The notes: generated by a model from the sequence alone, not told the origin. A stretch of DNA of 64,000 bases from an uncultured Collinsella sp. (GCA_902470065.1 CABRFA010000006.1:3453-67452); one strand, 5' to 3'; shown: positions 18,379 through 26,855, counted from the stretch's first letter. Program-made: numbers and translations.

Positions 18379-18891
18379 TTACTCGGAAAGCCAGACGACA
18401 GGCTCTTTAACAGCAACAGGGCCGGAAGCATGCTCACGAAGAGTCGAGTTCTCCGAGCGCTCGCACACGATAACGAAGACCGTGGGATCGAAGCCGGCGG
18501 CGCGGACCACGTCGAAATCGACCTCGACGAGGGGCTGGCCCGCGTCAACGTGATCACCCTGGGCAACAAGCGCATGGAAGCCCTTGCCCTCAAGTTTAAC
18601 AGTGTCGATTCCGATGTGCAGCATCACCTGAGCAGAGCTGTCGTCGGACATGATGCCCAGTGCGTGCTCAGTCGGAAACAGCGCCGCGACGGTGCCGGAA
18701 ACAGGAGCGCACACCGTTCCCTCTTGGGGAACCACGGCAACGCCATCGCCCACTGCACGGCTGCTAAAAGCGGGGTCATTGGTATTTTCTAGATGAACAA
18801 GCTCGCCGGAAACGGGAGCGAGGATTTCGAACTCGGAAGCCGCAGTCGTCTGTTTATCCGAGCCACCCATTAGGCGAGAAAAGAAACCCAT
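18379..18891 (-). CDS. PTS EIIA, glucose (Crr) type
   Basis: A 170-residue single-domain EIIA of the glucose family. The active-site His is in VMLHIGIDTVKLEGKGF, and the PVSG pattern typical of this fold occurs twice (ILAPVSGELV and CAPVSGTVAALF). I chose ATG 18891 (MGFFSRLM) over ATG 18909 because the protein then starts as Crr-like proteins do, with GGGA upstream. It is the first gene of the EIIA-antiterminator-EIICB-GH4 operon. Being free-standing, it could also phosphorylate the two other EII proteins in this window that lack an EIIA domain (2.6 kb and 47.8 kb); that is inference. Confidence 0.9.
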   Translation of the reverse strand: MGFFSRLMGGSDKQTTAASEFEILAPVSGELVHLENTNDPAFSSRAVGDGVAVVPQEGTVCAPVSGTVAALFPTEHALGIMSDDSSAQVMLHIGIDTVKLEGKGFHALVAQGDHVDAGQPLVEVDFDVVRAAGFDPTVFVIVCERSENSTLREHASGPVAVKEPVVWLSE

Positions 18892-18916
18892 GGTGACATG
18901 TCCCTTCATAAATATA

Positions 18917-19004
18917 GCCCAACCAAAATCAATCGAATGCGCCCATTGAGACGCTCGCGATCAAAGACTTTGGTTAGGCCCACGTCCGAGGGGACTCGGT
19001 AACC
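18917..19004 (-). promoter_or_regulatory. RAT-like antiterminator/terminator leader of the alpha-glucoside operon
   Basis: Read on the minus strand, 19004-18972 forms a ribonucleic-antiterminator-like hairpin: outer GGTTA/TAACC and inner CCGAG/CTCGG around TCCC, with the interior bulge expected for BglG/LicT targets. Its 3' half (GGCCTAACCAAA) can instead pair with TTTGGTTGGGC at 18927-18917, giving the mutually exclusive structure, followed by UAUAUUU. The cognate regulator is encoded in the same operon. Base pairing was checked by eye only. Confidence 0.6.
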
Positions 19005-19028
19005 TTCCGCATTTCTTTTACGAGGGTT

Positions 19029-19056
19029 ATTGTAGACAAGCCCAAAGCCGGAACAA
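19029..19056 (-). promoter_or_regulatory. Promoter of the alpha-glucoside PTS operon
   Basis: On the minus strand TTGTTC (-35, 19056-19051) and TACAAT (-10, 19034-19029) are separated by 16 nt. It lies just upstream of the RAT-like leader and gives a leader of about 130 nt before the EIIA gene. Confidence 0.6.
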
Positions 19057-19071
19057 TCATTATGACCGGCG

Positions 19072-19102
19072 AACGGTATTTTTTCTCCGATAAACGGTAT
19101 TT
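19072..19102 (-). promoter_or_regulatory. Two AACGGTATTT direct repeats upstream of the -35 box
   Basis: AACGGTATTT occurs at 19072-19081 and again at 19093-19102, 21 bp apart (two helical turns), 16-46 bp upstream of the -35 box. This spacing and position suit binding sites of a dimeric activator, but no regulator is identified. Confidence 0.4.
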
Positions 19103-19166
19103 AAGCGGCACTTAGGGACGTTCCTTTTCTGCCGGCACTCGGGGACACTCCTCACTCTGGCACATT

Positions 19167-19213
19167 GGGGACAAGTTTGTTTGCACCAGGTTGGTGCAGA
19201 TTAACCTGGCTCC
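19167..19213. repeat. GGGGAC-group palindrome, diverged copy
   Basis: Homologous to 30197-30243: a GGGGACA start, a TTTGCACCA/TGGTGCA centre and a TTAACCTG right arm, but with mutated outer arms here. Fragments of related elements (AGGGACGTTC, CGGGGACACTCC) sit just to the left at 19113-19150. It fills the gap between the EIIA operon and the flavodoxin gene. Confidence 0.75.
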
Positions 19214-19234
19214 ATTGCGCCAATTTCGTATGCG

Positions 19235-19996
19235 CTAGATGAAGAGCTCGCATTCCTTCCGCACGGCGCAGACCTTGCTCAGCATCTGGGAAACAGCGGA
19301 TAACTTGTTGGGATCAAGCTTGCGAGCGCCTCGCGGACATACGGCGATGCAGCGCATGCAGGAGATGCACGCCTCGCCAGCTGTTCGCTTGGGGTCGCCC
19401 TTTTCGATAGCACAAACGGGGCACGCCGCGGCGCATGCACCGCAGGAGACGCAATCCTCTGTTGCCTCGGGTGCCATGCGGTGACCTCCAGCTTGTTTAT
19501 AAGGACGATTGCCGGGGATAGAGGGCTCGGACGCATCCTCAGCCAACAGCTTTTGCTGAATTTGCTGCACAAACTCTGCGAGCTGCGCCGCATCCTGCGC
19601 ATCCGGACGACCGGCAGCAAACTGTCGCGCGATGGAATGTTCTGCAATGGCTGCAACTGCCGCGATCACCCGGAATCCCGCATGCTTCGCAACGTCCTCC
19701 AGCTCTACGAGCGTGTCCTCAAACGCGCGGTTTCCGTATACACAAACCAAAACTGCCCGAGCCCCGTTGCCTCGCACCATGCCCAACCGGTCAGCCACCA
19801 CAGCCGGGATTCTACCGGCATACGCCGGCACAGAGATTACGGCCACGTCGTCCTCAGTCATCGAGACAGCGCTGAAATCTAGCCCGCTATCGGTAAGATC
19901 GACGGTAACGGTATTCTTGCCCAGTGCCCCGGCCACAAGGCCAGACACCTTCCGCGTTCCACCCGTCGGACTAAACACAATTTCGAATACGCTCAT
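19235..19996 (-). CDS. EFR1-type flavodoxin-ferredoxin fusion protein
   Basis: A 253-residue electron carrier. The N-terminal 150 residues are a flavodoxin fold with the FMN phosphate loop FSPTGGTRKV. The C-terminal part holds two [4Fe-4S] motifs, CVSCGACAAACP and CISCMRCIAVCP. The ATG at 19996 is preceded by GGGGAGGG. Proteins of this type (called EFR1 or ferrodoxin) are common in anaerobes and are thought to move electrons between ferredoxin and flavin carriers; a specific partner is not known. It is a single gene; downstream (lower coordinates) are GGGGAC-group repeats. Confidence 0.85.
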   Translation of the reverse strand: MSVFEIVFSPTGGTRKVSGLVAGALGKNTVTVDLTDSGLDFSAVSMTEDDVAVISVPAYAGRIPAVVADRLGMVRGNGARAVLVCVYGNRAFEDTLVELEDVAKHAGFRVIAAVAAIAEHSIARQFAAGRPDAQDAAQLAEFVQQIQQKLLAEDASEPSIPGNRPYKQAGGHRMAPEATEDCVSCGACAAACPVCAIEKGDPKRTAGEACISCMRCIAVCPRGARKLDPNKLSAVSQMLSKVCAVRKECELFI

Positions 19997-20211
19997 CGAG
20001 ACACCCTCCCCTACGCCTGGCAACGCGTCAAGCCGCTTTCACATTCAGACAGAGTATACGGCGCATGGGGGGGAGCTCCCCGTTTTGGTGCGCTAGGCAG
20101 CCCGATACACCAACCCATACTGCCCGCCTTTTCGGTTTGCATAATTCCCGGTACAGATTGCATATATTTACTGGATACCGCCGCGTTCTCCTGAGGTACC
20201 CCATCCTGGCC

Positions 20212-20446
20212 CGTGCAAAAAACGGAGTATTCTGCAACGTGACCGCGCCAGCACCGCCGCGGGTGGGCAAAACTGTAGGGCGCCGTATCATTTTAAGTCC
20301 CGACATGGCGAGAATGACGCGCCCCTGCTCCGGAAAACGGCGAAATCTGACTCGGAACGCTCGCTAGGGATATCCGAAGGCCACCGTTGGCGACGTCGAA
20401 TCATATGCAGACAACTCGAACTGCAGAATACTCCAAAAAATGCACG
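20212..20446. repeat. 235-bp MITE-like element with 25-bp inverted ends
   Basis: The ends 20212-20236 and 20422-20446 are imperfect inverted repeats sharing GGAGTATTCTGCA and CGTGCA around a central A6/T6 block (about 20 of 25 positions match). The 185-bp interior has no convincing coding frame. The element lies in the 622-bp gap between the flavodoxin gene and the helicase and has the size and structure of a non-autonomous transposable element. No target-site duplication was recognised. Confidence 0.5.
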
Positions 20447-20555
20447 GCGCACCCCATAGGACCCATTGCTGCATGGCGAAAAATAGGTCCTCGGCATCCC
20501 CCAGATGCATTCCCGAGAACATCACGTTTGAATTAGCGATGGACACGGCAAACAA

Positions 20556-20586
20556 AAGGGCCCGAGCGTTGTTTGCTCGGGCCCTT
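20556..20586 (-). terminator. Intrinsic terminator of the DEAD-box helicase
   Basis: A perfect 12-bp stem (AAGGGCCCGAGC, 20556-20567, with 20575-20586) and a 7-nt loop, followed on the minus strand by TTTTGTTTG. It lies 32 bp past the helicase stop codon. Confidence 0.85.
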
Positions 20587-20618
20587 AGCTTGTCTCACGC
20601 TAGCGGGCGATGCGTATG

Positions 20619-22868
20619 TTACTTGCGCTTGCCGCCGCCGTCACCGGGACGACGGGAGCTGCTACCACGCTTGCCGCCACGGCTGTTGCCATAGCTGCCG
20701 CGGTTATCGCGACCGCCGGCGCGGCCGCCACGGGAACCGGCCTGGTTGCCGCCGCGACCACCACGGTAGCCGCCGCGACGCTCTTCGCGGGTATCGTCGT
20801 AGTTGCGCCAATCATCGCGACGATCGCGGCTGGCACGCGGGTCACGACGATCGCGCGACTCGTTAGAACGACCAGCGCCGCCGCGGCCGCCATTGCCGCG
20901 AGCACCCTCGCGACGCTCGCCGCCGCGGCTACCGCGCTCTTCAAAGCGCTTGCCGCCACGGGACTCACCGCCACGGGCACCTCGCTCACCGCGGCTCTCG
21001 CCGCCGCGATGCTCATCACGGCCACCGCGCTCGTCATCGCGACCGGAACGACGACGGTCGCCCGCACCACGCTTGCCGCTACGCGAGCCACGGCCCTCGT
21101 CCTCGCGCTCGACACGACGACGGCCACCGCGATCCTCGTCCTCGCGGCGGCGGCGATGCGCCTCGCCCTGGAACTGCTTGGCACGACGCTCGGCACGGTT
21201 GCCACGCGGGGCCTGCTTGACGGCGTCAGCACCGCCGCGCTCCTCGGCAGCCACCTCGCGGGCCACGCTCTCAACAGCCTCGTCCACGCGAGCCTGAACG
21301 CCTTCGCGCACGCGGGTCTTGCCGCCGCGCTTGGGACGGCTCGGACGCTCGCCGTCGCCGCGGCGCTCGTCGCGACCGCGGTTGGAACGACCGGCCACAT
21401 CGCCGTAGTCATCGCCGTTGCGCTTGCCGTCGCGACGTGCCTGCTCAAGCTTCTTCTTGCTCTTGGACTTGCCGCGCTTGGTCTTCTTCTTCACCTTAAA
21501 GGCGGCAGGATCGCGCTCGGGGTCAACGGCGGGCGGGTTGGGGCCCACGTGCAGGTCGCCGGCTTCGTAAATATCGGCCGTCTTGTCCATGAGCTTCTCG
21601 ATCTCGTAGAACTCGTCCACGTCCTGCTCAGTCACAAACGTAATGGCCCAGCCCAGCTCGCCGGCGCGGCCCGTACGGCCAATGCGGTGGATATAGTCGG
21701 TCGGCTCGGCCGGCACGTCAAAGTTCACGACGTAGCGCACGTCGCTAATGTCGATACCGCGGGCGAGCACGTCGGTCGCCACCAGTACGTCGACGGTGCC
21801 GTCGCGGAAGGCCGAAAGCGCGCGCTCGCGCTGGGCCTGGCTGCGGTTGCCGTGAATCGCGGCGGCCTTGATGCCCTTACGCTCCAGACGACGGCAGCAG
21901 CTGTCGGCGCGGTGCTTGGTGCGCATAAAGACGATAGTGCGCTCCGGGCCCTCCTTCTTGAGGAACTCGGGCAGCAGATTGTTCTTGGCCTCGATGGACA
22001 CCGGGAATACAAACTGGTCGACGGTGTCGGCGGTCGACGTGGCGGGCGCGATCTCCACGCGTGCCGGGTCGCTCACCAGGTCGGTGATCTCGCCCACGGC
22101 CTCCTCGTCGAGCGTGGCCGAGAACAGCAGCGTCTGACGCTCGGCCGGCGTCTCGCGCACAATGCGGCGGACGGCGGGCAAAAAGCCCATGTCGAGCATG
22201 CGGTCGGCCTCATCCAGCACCAGCACCTTGACCTCGTCCAGGTGGCAGGCGCCCTGCTCGATCAGGTCGACCAGACGACCCGGCGTGGCAACTAGGATAT
22301 CGCAACCGTACTTGAGTGCCGCGGTCTGCGGCTTGTAGCTCACGCCGCCCACGACGGTCACGGCAACGTGGCCCGTGACGTCGGCGATTTTGCTTGCGAC
22401 CTCGTCGATCTGCTGGGCAAGCTCGCGCGTGGGGGTGATGACGAGCATCACGGGGCCACGGCCGTTGCCCTCGGGCTTTTTAGCACCGCGACGGCGGTTG
22501 CGGCCGCCACGCTCGCGCACGGGTTTGGGAGGAGCGATGTGCTCCAGATTGTTCATAGTCGGCAGCAAAAAGGCGGCCGTCTTGCCGGTGCCGGTCTGGG
22601 CGGCGGCAAGCAAGTCGCGGCCCTCGAGCACCACGGGGATCGAGCCAGCCTGGACAGGCGTCGGCGCCGTGTAGCCCAGGTTCTCGATAGCACGAAGCAT
22701 CTCGTCCGAAAGTCCCAGCTCGTCAAAGGCGGGCAGACTATCGGTAGCGGACTCGACGGCCTGGGCGGCATTTGCCTCATCGGCGGCATCGAAGGCAGCC
22801 TGGGTCATGGCCTCACGGGTCTCGTCCAGGATCTCGGCGTCCGTGACGTCGGATACAGAATTACGCAT
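20619..22868 (-). CDS. DEAD-box RNA helicase with long RG/RD-rich tail
   Basis: A 749-residue ATP-dependent RNA helicase. The core (about residues 40-420) has the Q-motif region, Walker A AQTGTGKTAAF, PTRELAQQ, DEADRMLDMGF, SAT, and HRIGRTGR. From about residue 440 to the end comes a lysine-rich block and then roughly 270 residues made almost entirely of R, G, E, D, S and N in RGG/GGR/DRR patterns. This is far longer than the tails of most bacterial homologues, and is expected to be disordered and to bind RNA. The ATG at 22868 follows AAGGAAC. It probably acts in ribosome assembly or cold-adapted RNA turnover (CsdA-like role inferred from family). Confidence 0.92.
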   Translation of the reverse strand: MRNSVSDVTDAEILDETREAMTQAAFDAADEANAAQAVESATDSLPAFDELGLSDEMLRAIENLGYTAPTPVQAGSIPVVLEGRDLLAAAQTGTGKTAAFLLPTMNNLEHIAPPKPVRERGGRNRRRGAKKPEGNGRGPVMLVITPTRELAQQIDEVASKIADVTGHVAVTVVGGVSYKPQTAALKYGCDILVATPGRLVDLIEQGACHLDEVKVLVLDEADRMLDMGFLPAVRRIVRETPAERQTLLFSATLDEEAVGEITDLVSDPARVEIAPATSTADTVDQFVFPVSIEAKNNLLPEFLKKEGPERTIVFMRTKHRADSCCRRLERKGIKAAAIHGNRSQAQRERALSAFRDGTVDVLVATDVLARGIDISDVRYVVNFDVPAEPTDYIHRIGRTGRAGELGWAITFVTEQDVDEFYEIEKLMDKTADIYEAGDLHVGPNPPAVDPERDPAAFKVKKKTKRGKSKSKKKLEQARRDGKRNGDDYGDVAGRSNRGRDERRGDGERPSRPKRGGKTRVREGVQARVDEAVESVAREVAAEERGGADAVKQAPRGNRAERRAKQFQGEAHRRRREDEDRGGRRRVEREDEGRGSRSGKRGAGDRRRSGRDDERGGRDEHRGGESRGERGARGGESRGGKRFEERGSRGGERREGARGNGGRGGAGRSNESRDRRDPRASRDRRDDWRNYDDTREERRGGYRGGRGGNQAGSRGGRAGGRDNRGSYGNSRGGKRGSSSRRPGDGGGKRK

Positions 22869-23137
22869 ATGTTGTTGTTCCTTATCTGCACGCGCAATGG
22901 GCACGGCATGCGGCCGCGCGGGCGTGCTTGGTAGTGCGCTAATACATACAAAAACAGGTGCGCACAGAGAGGACGTTGCTCAGCACGCTGGCGATCGCTT
23001 TGGCAGCCCTATCACGCGCCGTCCAGACGCAGCAGCTCTAAGCGATGGAGCAGATTCGCCGCCGGTTAGTATACCCGTGCTTCGCATGCCCCCACGTAAA
23101 CCACAGATGACGAGGCGGACGAGGTGGGCCCGGCTGA
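22869..23137 (-). promoter_or_regulatory. Helicase leader region
   Basis: This 269-bp stretch has no gene. A TATACT -10-like box on the minus strand (23073-23068) would give a leader of about 195 nt, as is common for cold-regulated DEAD-box genes, but no good -35 box accompanies it. Confidence 0.3.
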
Positions 23138-23198
23138 TTGTCTCAATCTGTAACATCTACAGGGCGAATCTTCCTCTACGTGTTACAGATCGAGACAA
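23138..23198. repeat. GTCTCRATCTGTAACA palindrome, copy a (pair 1)
   Basis: Left arm TTGTCTCAATCTGTAACA and right arm TGTTACAGATCGAGACAA are complementary except for one G-T type change; the 25-nt interior is variable. Copy b follows after 22 bp. Confidence 0.9.
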
Positions 23199-23220
23199 AC
23201 GGTCGACACGGTTCACAAGC

Positions 23221-23278
23221 GTCTCAATCTGTAACAATTACCGAGTAAAATCGGTCCTAATTGTTATAGATCAAGACA
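23221..23278. repeat. GTCTCRATCTGTAACA palindrome, copy b (pair 1)
   Basis: Left arm GTCTCAATCTGTAACAA; right arm TTGTTATAGATCAAGAC with one mutated position. It lies about 180 bp upstream of the FHA gene. A TATAAT box for that gene follows at 23344-23349. Confidence 0.88.
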
Positions 23279-23456
23279 GAGGGGGATTTCCGTCCAGTCC
23301 AAACCAAATCTCTCGGCCTTCCTGCAATTTCGAACATGTGGCCTATAATGTTGCTTTGGTTACGCTATATATTGCGCAGCCATTCAATACGTCGCCCACC
23401 GGGGGCCATTAATTCCTATCGCCATATTGGCTAGGAAGCAATCAAAGGAGGTATCC

Positions 23457-24419
23457 GTGGCAGCAGAGACGCCTTGCTCGGTCCTCTATAACGATATTCG
23501 CTCGTTCGGCGGTCTTAAACATCTCGAGATCGCCCGAATGCTCATCAATGGAAACTCTTATCTCGGCAGTACCCTGCTCGAGAAATGCTCTTCCAACCGC
23601 TCGTATCTCACCCGTTACATCGTCCATCGCAAGCCTGACCAGTGCGCGCCCTCCATCTACAGCGACTTTGCCGTCACCACGCTCAACCTTTCCTCGGCAA
23701 TCTGCAGCAAGCTCGGCGGCGGCGAGTCCGCCTATCGGGCAATCGCCGAGCACTATCGCGGTCCGGCCGCCAACGAAATGATGTCGGCTCTCGCCAGCTA
23801 CAAACTGGACAGCCGCCTATATGCAAATGCCCTCAATCGTATCGACAACTTTGACGGCAATGCCGTGCGCGAGAAAAGCACGCTTTACCTTATGCTCTTT
23901 GTGGCAACGGGGGCGCTCGCCGACCCCGTTCAGGGCGTGGCCACCGTCGAGCGCTTTTGCGACAGCAAGACGGGCGGGCACTTTGGCACCACCGAAACTA
24001 CCGTCGGACGTGGCTTTATGAGCAGTCTGGAGCAGCCGCGCACCGTCGCCCCCAACCTAGGTCTGCTCAGAACCCATGCCGACAACTGCGCCGACATGCA
24101 AATCCATCCCCTCACACGCGATCCGCGCGGCACCGTGATTGGTTCTTTGCCCAAAACCTCGCCCAGCATCACCGATGTGGGCGCCGACGCATCGCGCGAG
24201 CATCTTCGCATTTGGCTTGAGGGTGAGCACTGGTACGCCCAGGGCCTTGGATCGACCAACGGCACGGTACTCGAATCGGGTGCAGGCGACGGCGATATTG
24301 TGATTGAGCCGCCGCGCGACCAACGCGAGCCCGGCAAGATCTATCCCCCAGTGGAAATCGAAAACAGCGACAGGCTCCATCTGGGTCTCTACACGACATT
24401 CCTTGTCATTGTGGACTAG
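23457..24419 (+). CDS. FHA domain protein, kinase partner
   Basis: A 320-residue protein. Its C-terminal about 90 residues form a forkhead-associated domain, which reads phosphothreonine, with the hallmarks GTVIG, SREHLRI and STNGT. The N-terminal 220 residues are helical and unrecognised. GTG 23457 is the start because AAAGGAGG lies 5 nt before it; the frame is open 30 nt further. A terminator separates it from the Ser/Thr kinase gene 170 bp downstream, so the pair is linked by position but perhaps not by transcript. It probably binds phosphorylated targets of that kinase. The N-terminal region has no family that I can name. Confidence 0.8.
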   Translation: MAAETPCSVLYNDIRSFGGLKHLEIARMLINGNSYLGSTLLEKCSSNRSYLTRYIVHRKPDQCAPSIYSDFAVTTLNLSSAICSKLGGGESAYRAIAEHYRGPAANEMMSALASYKLDSRLYANALNRIDNFDGNAVREKSTLYLMLFVATGALADPVQGVATVERFCDSKTGGHFGTTETTVGRGFMSSLEQPRTVAPNLGLLRTHADNCADMQIHPLTRDPRGTVIGSLPKTSPSITDVGADASREHLRIWLEGEHWYAQGLGSTNGTVLESGAGDGDIVIEPPRDQREPGKIYPPVEIENSDRLHLGLYTTFLVIVD

Positions 24420-24422
24420 CGC

Positions 24423-24451
24423 GGACGGCGATCGGAAGACGGTCGCCGTCC
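24423..24451 (+). terminator. Terminator after the FHA gene
   Basis: GGACGGCGA at 24423-24431 pairs with TCGCCGTCC at 24443-24451, followed by GTCTTTCGTCTTC. It starts 3 bp after the FHA stop codon. Confidence 0.7.
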
Positions 24452-24590
24452 GTCTTTCGTCTTCTACCTTCTGCGTCGTAAACGACAATGCTCAGCGGCA
24501 TACGTGGGCAGTGCGGCTATCATGGTACTTTACCGATATCCGCACTGCTCGCGTATACGTGCGGCAACCCATGCCAGACAAAGGAACGCC

Positions 24591-26675
24591 ATGGATACTA
24601 CCGATAGCGCCTATGGCGACAAACTCATCCGTCTCGATACGTTCGATACCGCCGTGGCGGTCGACCCCAGCGCCGAGGACGACGCCAAACGTCGGTTTAT
24701 GACGCTTATTCTCCAGACGGCCCACCGCAACAACGGCAACATCGGGCACGTGCTGCGCGCGACCAACACGAGCGGCGAGGTCTTTGCCGTCAAGCTACTC
24801 AAGGACAATGCTATCCTTTCCGGCCAAGCCCCCGACCGCTCCGCCGAGCAATCGGCCGCGCACCTGGCCAACACCGCTGCGCTGTTCGAGGAGTACCGTC
24901 ATCTGTGTACCGTCTCGCACCTGCGCGGATTTCCGCGCGTCTATGGCTACGGATCGTGCGAGGATGACCCGCTCATCCTCATGGAGTGGGTCGAGGGCAT
25001 CTCGCTCAAGCAGGCGCTGCCCCTGCTTCCGCACGACGCCTCGGGCGGGCTGACCACCCAGATGGTCGCCGCCGTCGGAAACGCCGTGCTTCGTGCGCTC
25101 TTGATGACCCAGGGGCTCGTGAATCCGGTCGTCCATCGCGACCTGTCGCCTGCCAATATCATGTTCCGCACCACCAGCCGAACGCTCGAGCAGCAGATTG
25201 CCGATTGCTCCTTTGACCCCTGCCTCATCGACATGGGCTCCGCGACCATGGCTCTCGGCGACGACACGATCACCCGGCGCGTCGACATCTGGCGTTTTGC
25301 CACGCCCGCATACGCCGCGCCCGAGATGCTCACGCAGGATATCGAAGGCATCGCGGCCCTTCGCCGTTCGCCGGCAATCGATGTCTACGCGCTTTCGAGC
25401 ATTCTGTACCAGCTCTACAGCGGTCGCAAACCGTTTGACTTTGAGTCGACGGACGCCGCTGCAACCGGCTCGTTCTATCTCGTAAAGACCAAGACCAAGC
25501 CGGCACCGCTCGAGCCGCGCTGCGAGGGCGATGAGGCGCTCGTCCAGATCATCATGAAGGGTCTCTCAGTCGAGCAGTGCGATCGCCCTACCGAGCAGCA
25601 GATGCTCGAGGTGCTCTCGACATACCTCACCGACGCCGAATCCGAGGGCCGCGAGGGCGCGGGCAGTGACGCCGCAATCGACATCGACTCCGGTACGCAC
25701 CTTAAGGTCGACGTCGCCGGCGAGCGCGCGCGAGAGATTCTGGAGCAGGCCCGGCACGATGCCATGACCCGCCGCCGGTTTATTATCGGTGGCGTCGTTG
25801 CAGCCGTTGCGGGGCTCAGCGTCGTTGGGGCGGCGACCCATGGCTTTGGCATCCCCGACTACCTGGACGGCATCCGCGGTTCACTTGACGACTACACCTG
25901 GGATCAGCTGCAGGAGATTTCGCTCAAGATTAAGGCCGCCGAGACCCGTAGTGAGGCACGCGAGATTGCCAAGCGCTATCATCTGCTCGATGTCGATGGG
26001 CGTATCCCCTATCCGTGTACCAAGCGTGTCACGCTCACCAACGGGCTGCAGGTTGGCGCGCAGCTTGTGGGCATCCGCCACGATGAACTTCTGGACGGGA
26101 CGGGCAAGGCCGGACTGACGTTTATGTTCGATGCGGGTATTGCCGAGCGCAACGCTGCGGCTGAACCGCCGAGCGCCGGCTGGGCAGATTGCGAGCTGCG
26201 GGAATGGCTCAACGGCGACGGCCTTAAGCTGCTGCCCAACGAGTTGCGTGCACTCATCAAATCTGTCAAAAAGATCTCGAATAACGCTGGCGCCGCCAAC
26301 AGTGCATCGTGTCTGAGCGAGTTGCCCGCAACCCTTTGGCTGCCCGCCATGGTCGAGCTGTGCGGTACGCAACCGCCCGATTCGTTTGCCAAGGACTATC
26401 ACTACCTGGCAGACATCTACAACGGCGAGGGCAAGGAGTATCAGCTCTTCCGCGAGCTCAAGGTGAGCCCGTATTCCACGAACGAGACGATGGTCCGCCA
26501 GTGGAAGGGCAAGGACACCTGCTGGTGGGAGCGCACGGTGAGCCCCGACTCATCGGAGACCGAAGGCACGCTCTATTTGAATCGCGTTGGACACGACGGC
26601 GACGTCTTTACGTACGCAACGCCTGCGGACAAGCCAAACAAACGAACCTGTGTGATCCCCGGATTCTGTATCTAG
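24591..26675 (+). CDS. Transmembrane Ser/Thr protein kinase with DUF6273-like sensor domain
   Basis: A 694-residue Hanks-type kinase. The kinase domain (about residues 40-340) has the catalytic loop VHRDLSPANIMF (Asp184) and the metal-binding motif IDMGS (Asp214; DMG in place of DFG). A single membrane segment lies at about 398-418 (FIIGGVVAAVAGLSVVGA). The outer C-terminal 270 residues contain a DUF6273-like domain (WADCELREWLNGDGLKLLPNEL in two parts) of unknown ligand. The ATG at 24591 follows AAAGGAACG. The usual PASTA repeats of actinobacterial kinases are absent, so it does not look like a muropeptide-sensing PknB. Its neighbour is an FHA protein. Confidence 0.87.
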   Translation: MDTTDSAYGDKLIRLDTFDTAVAVDPSAEDDAKRRFMTLILQTAHRNNGNIGHVLRATNTSGEVFAVKLLKDNAILSGQAPDRSAEQSAAHLANTAALFEEYRHLCTVSHLRGFPRVYGYGSCEDDPLILMEWVEGISLKQALPLLPHDASGGLTTQMVAAVGNAVLRALLMTQGLVNPVVHRDLSPANIMFRTTSRTLEQQIADCSFDPCLIDMGSATMALGDDTITRRVDIWRFATPAYAAPEMLTQDIEGIAALRRSPAIDVYALSSILYQLYSGRKPFDFESTDAAATGSFYLVKTKTKPAPLEPRCEGDEALVQIIMKGLSVEQCDRPTEQQMLEVLSTYLTDAESEGREGAGSDAAIDIDSGTHLKVDVAGERAREILEQARHDAMTRRRFIIGGVVAAVAGLSVVGAATHGFGIPDYLDGIRGSLDDYTWDQLQEISLKIKAAETRSEAREIAKRYHLLDVDGRIPYPCTKRVTLTNGLQVGAQLVGIRHDELLDGTGKAGLTFMFDAGIAERNAAAEPPSAGWADCELREWLNGDGLKLLPNELRALIKSVKKISNNAGAANSASCLSELPATLWLPAMVELCGTQPPDSFAKDYHYLADIYNGEGKEYQLFRELKVSPYSTNETMVRQWKGKDTCWWERTVSPDSSETEGTLYLNRVGHDGDVFTYATPADKPNKRTCVIPGFCI

Positions 26676-26715
26676 AGAGCGGGCGTCTTGCCGTGACGGG
26701 ACCCCTCCCCGGCAA

Positions 26716-26776
26716 TTGTCTCGATCTGTAACACTAGCTCGGCAGATACAGGTCTAGATGTTACAGAACGAGACAA
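26716..26776. repeat. GTCTCRATCTGTAACA palindrome, copy c (pair 2)
   Basis: Left arm TTGTCTCGATCTGTAACA, right arm TGTTACAGAACGAGACAA, one mismatch. It starts 41 bp after the kinase stop. Copy d follows after 20 bp. Confidence 0.9.
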
Positions 26777-26796
26777 ACCCCAACCCTGCGAGACAA

Positions 26797-26855
26797 CATC
26801 TCAATCTGTAACATCTAGCAGGCAAAACGGTCCTCAGATGTTACAGATTGAGATG
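26797..26855. repeat. GTCTCRATCTGTAACA palindrome, copy d (pair 2)
   Basis: Arms CATCTCAATCTGTAACA and TGTTACAGATTGAGATG are perfectly complementary. Note that CATCTC replaces GTCTC on both arms, a compensatory change. The interior resembles copy b. Confidence 0.9.

Noticed and set aside
20610..22295. A plus-strand open frame of 561 codons, Ala/Thr/Leu-rich, opposite the helicase
   Set aside because: Its low-complexity sequence is the complement of the helicase's RG-rich tail, and it has no independent start signal.
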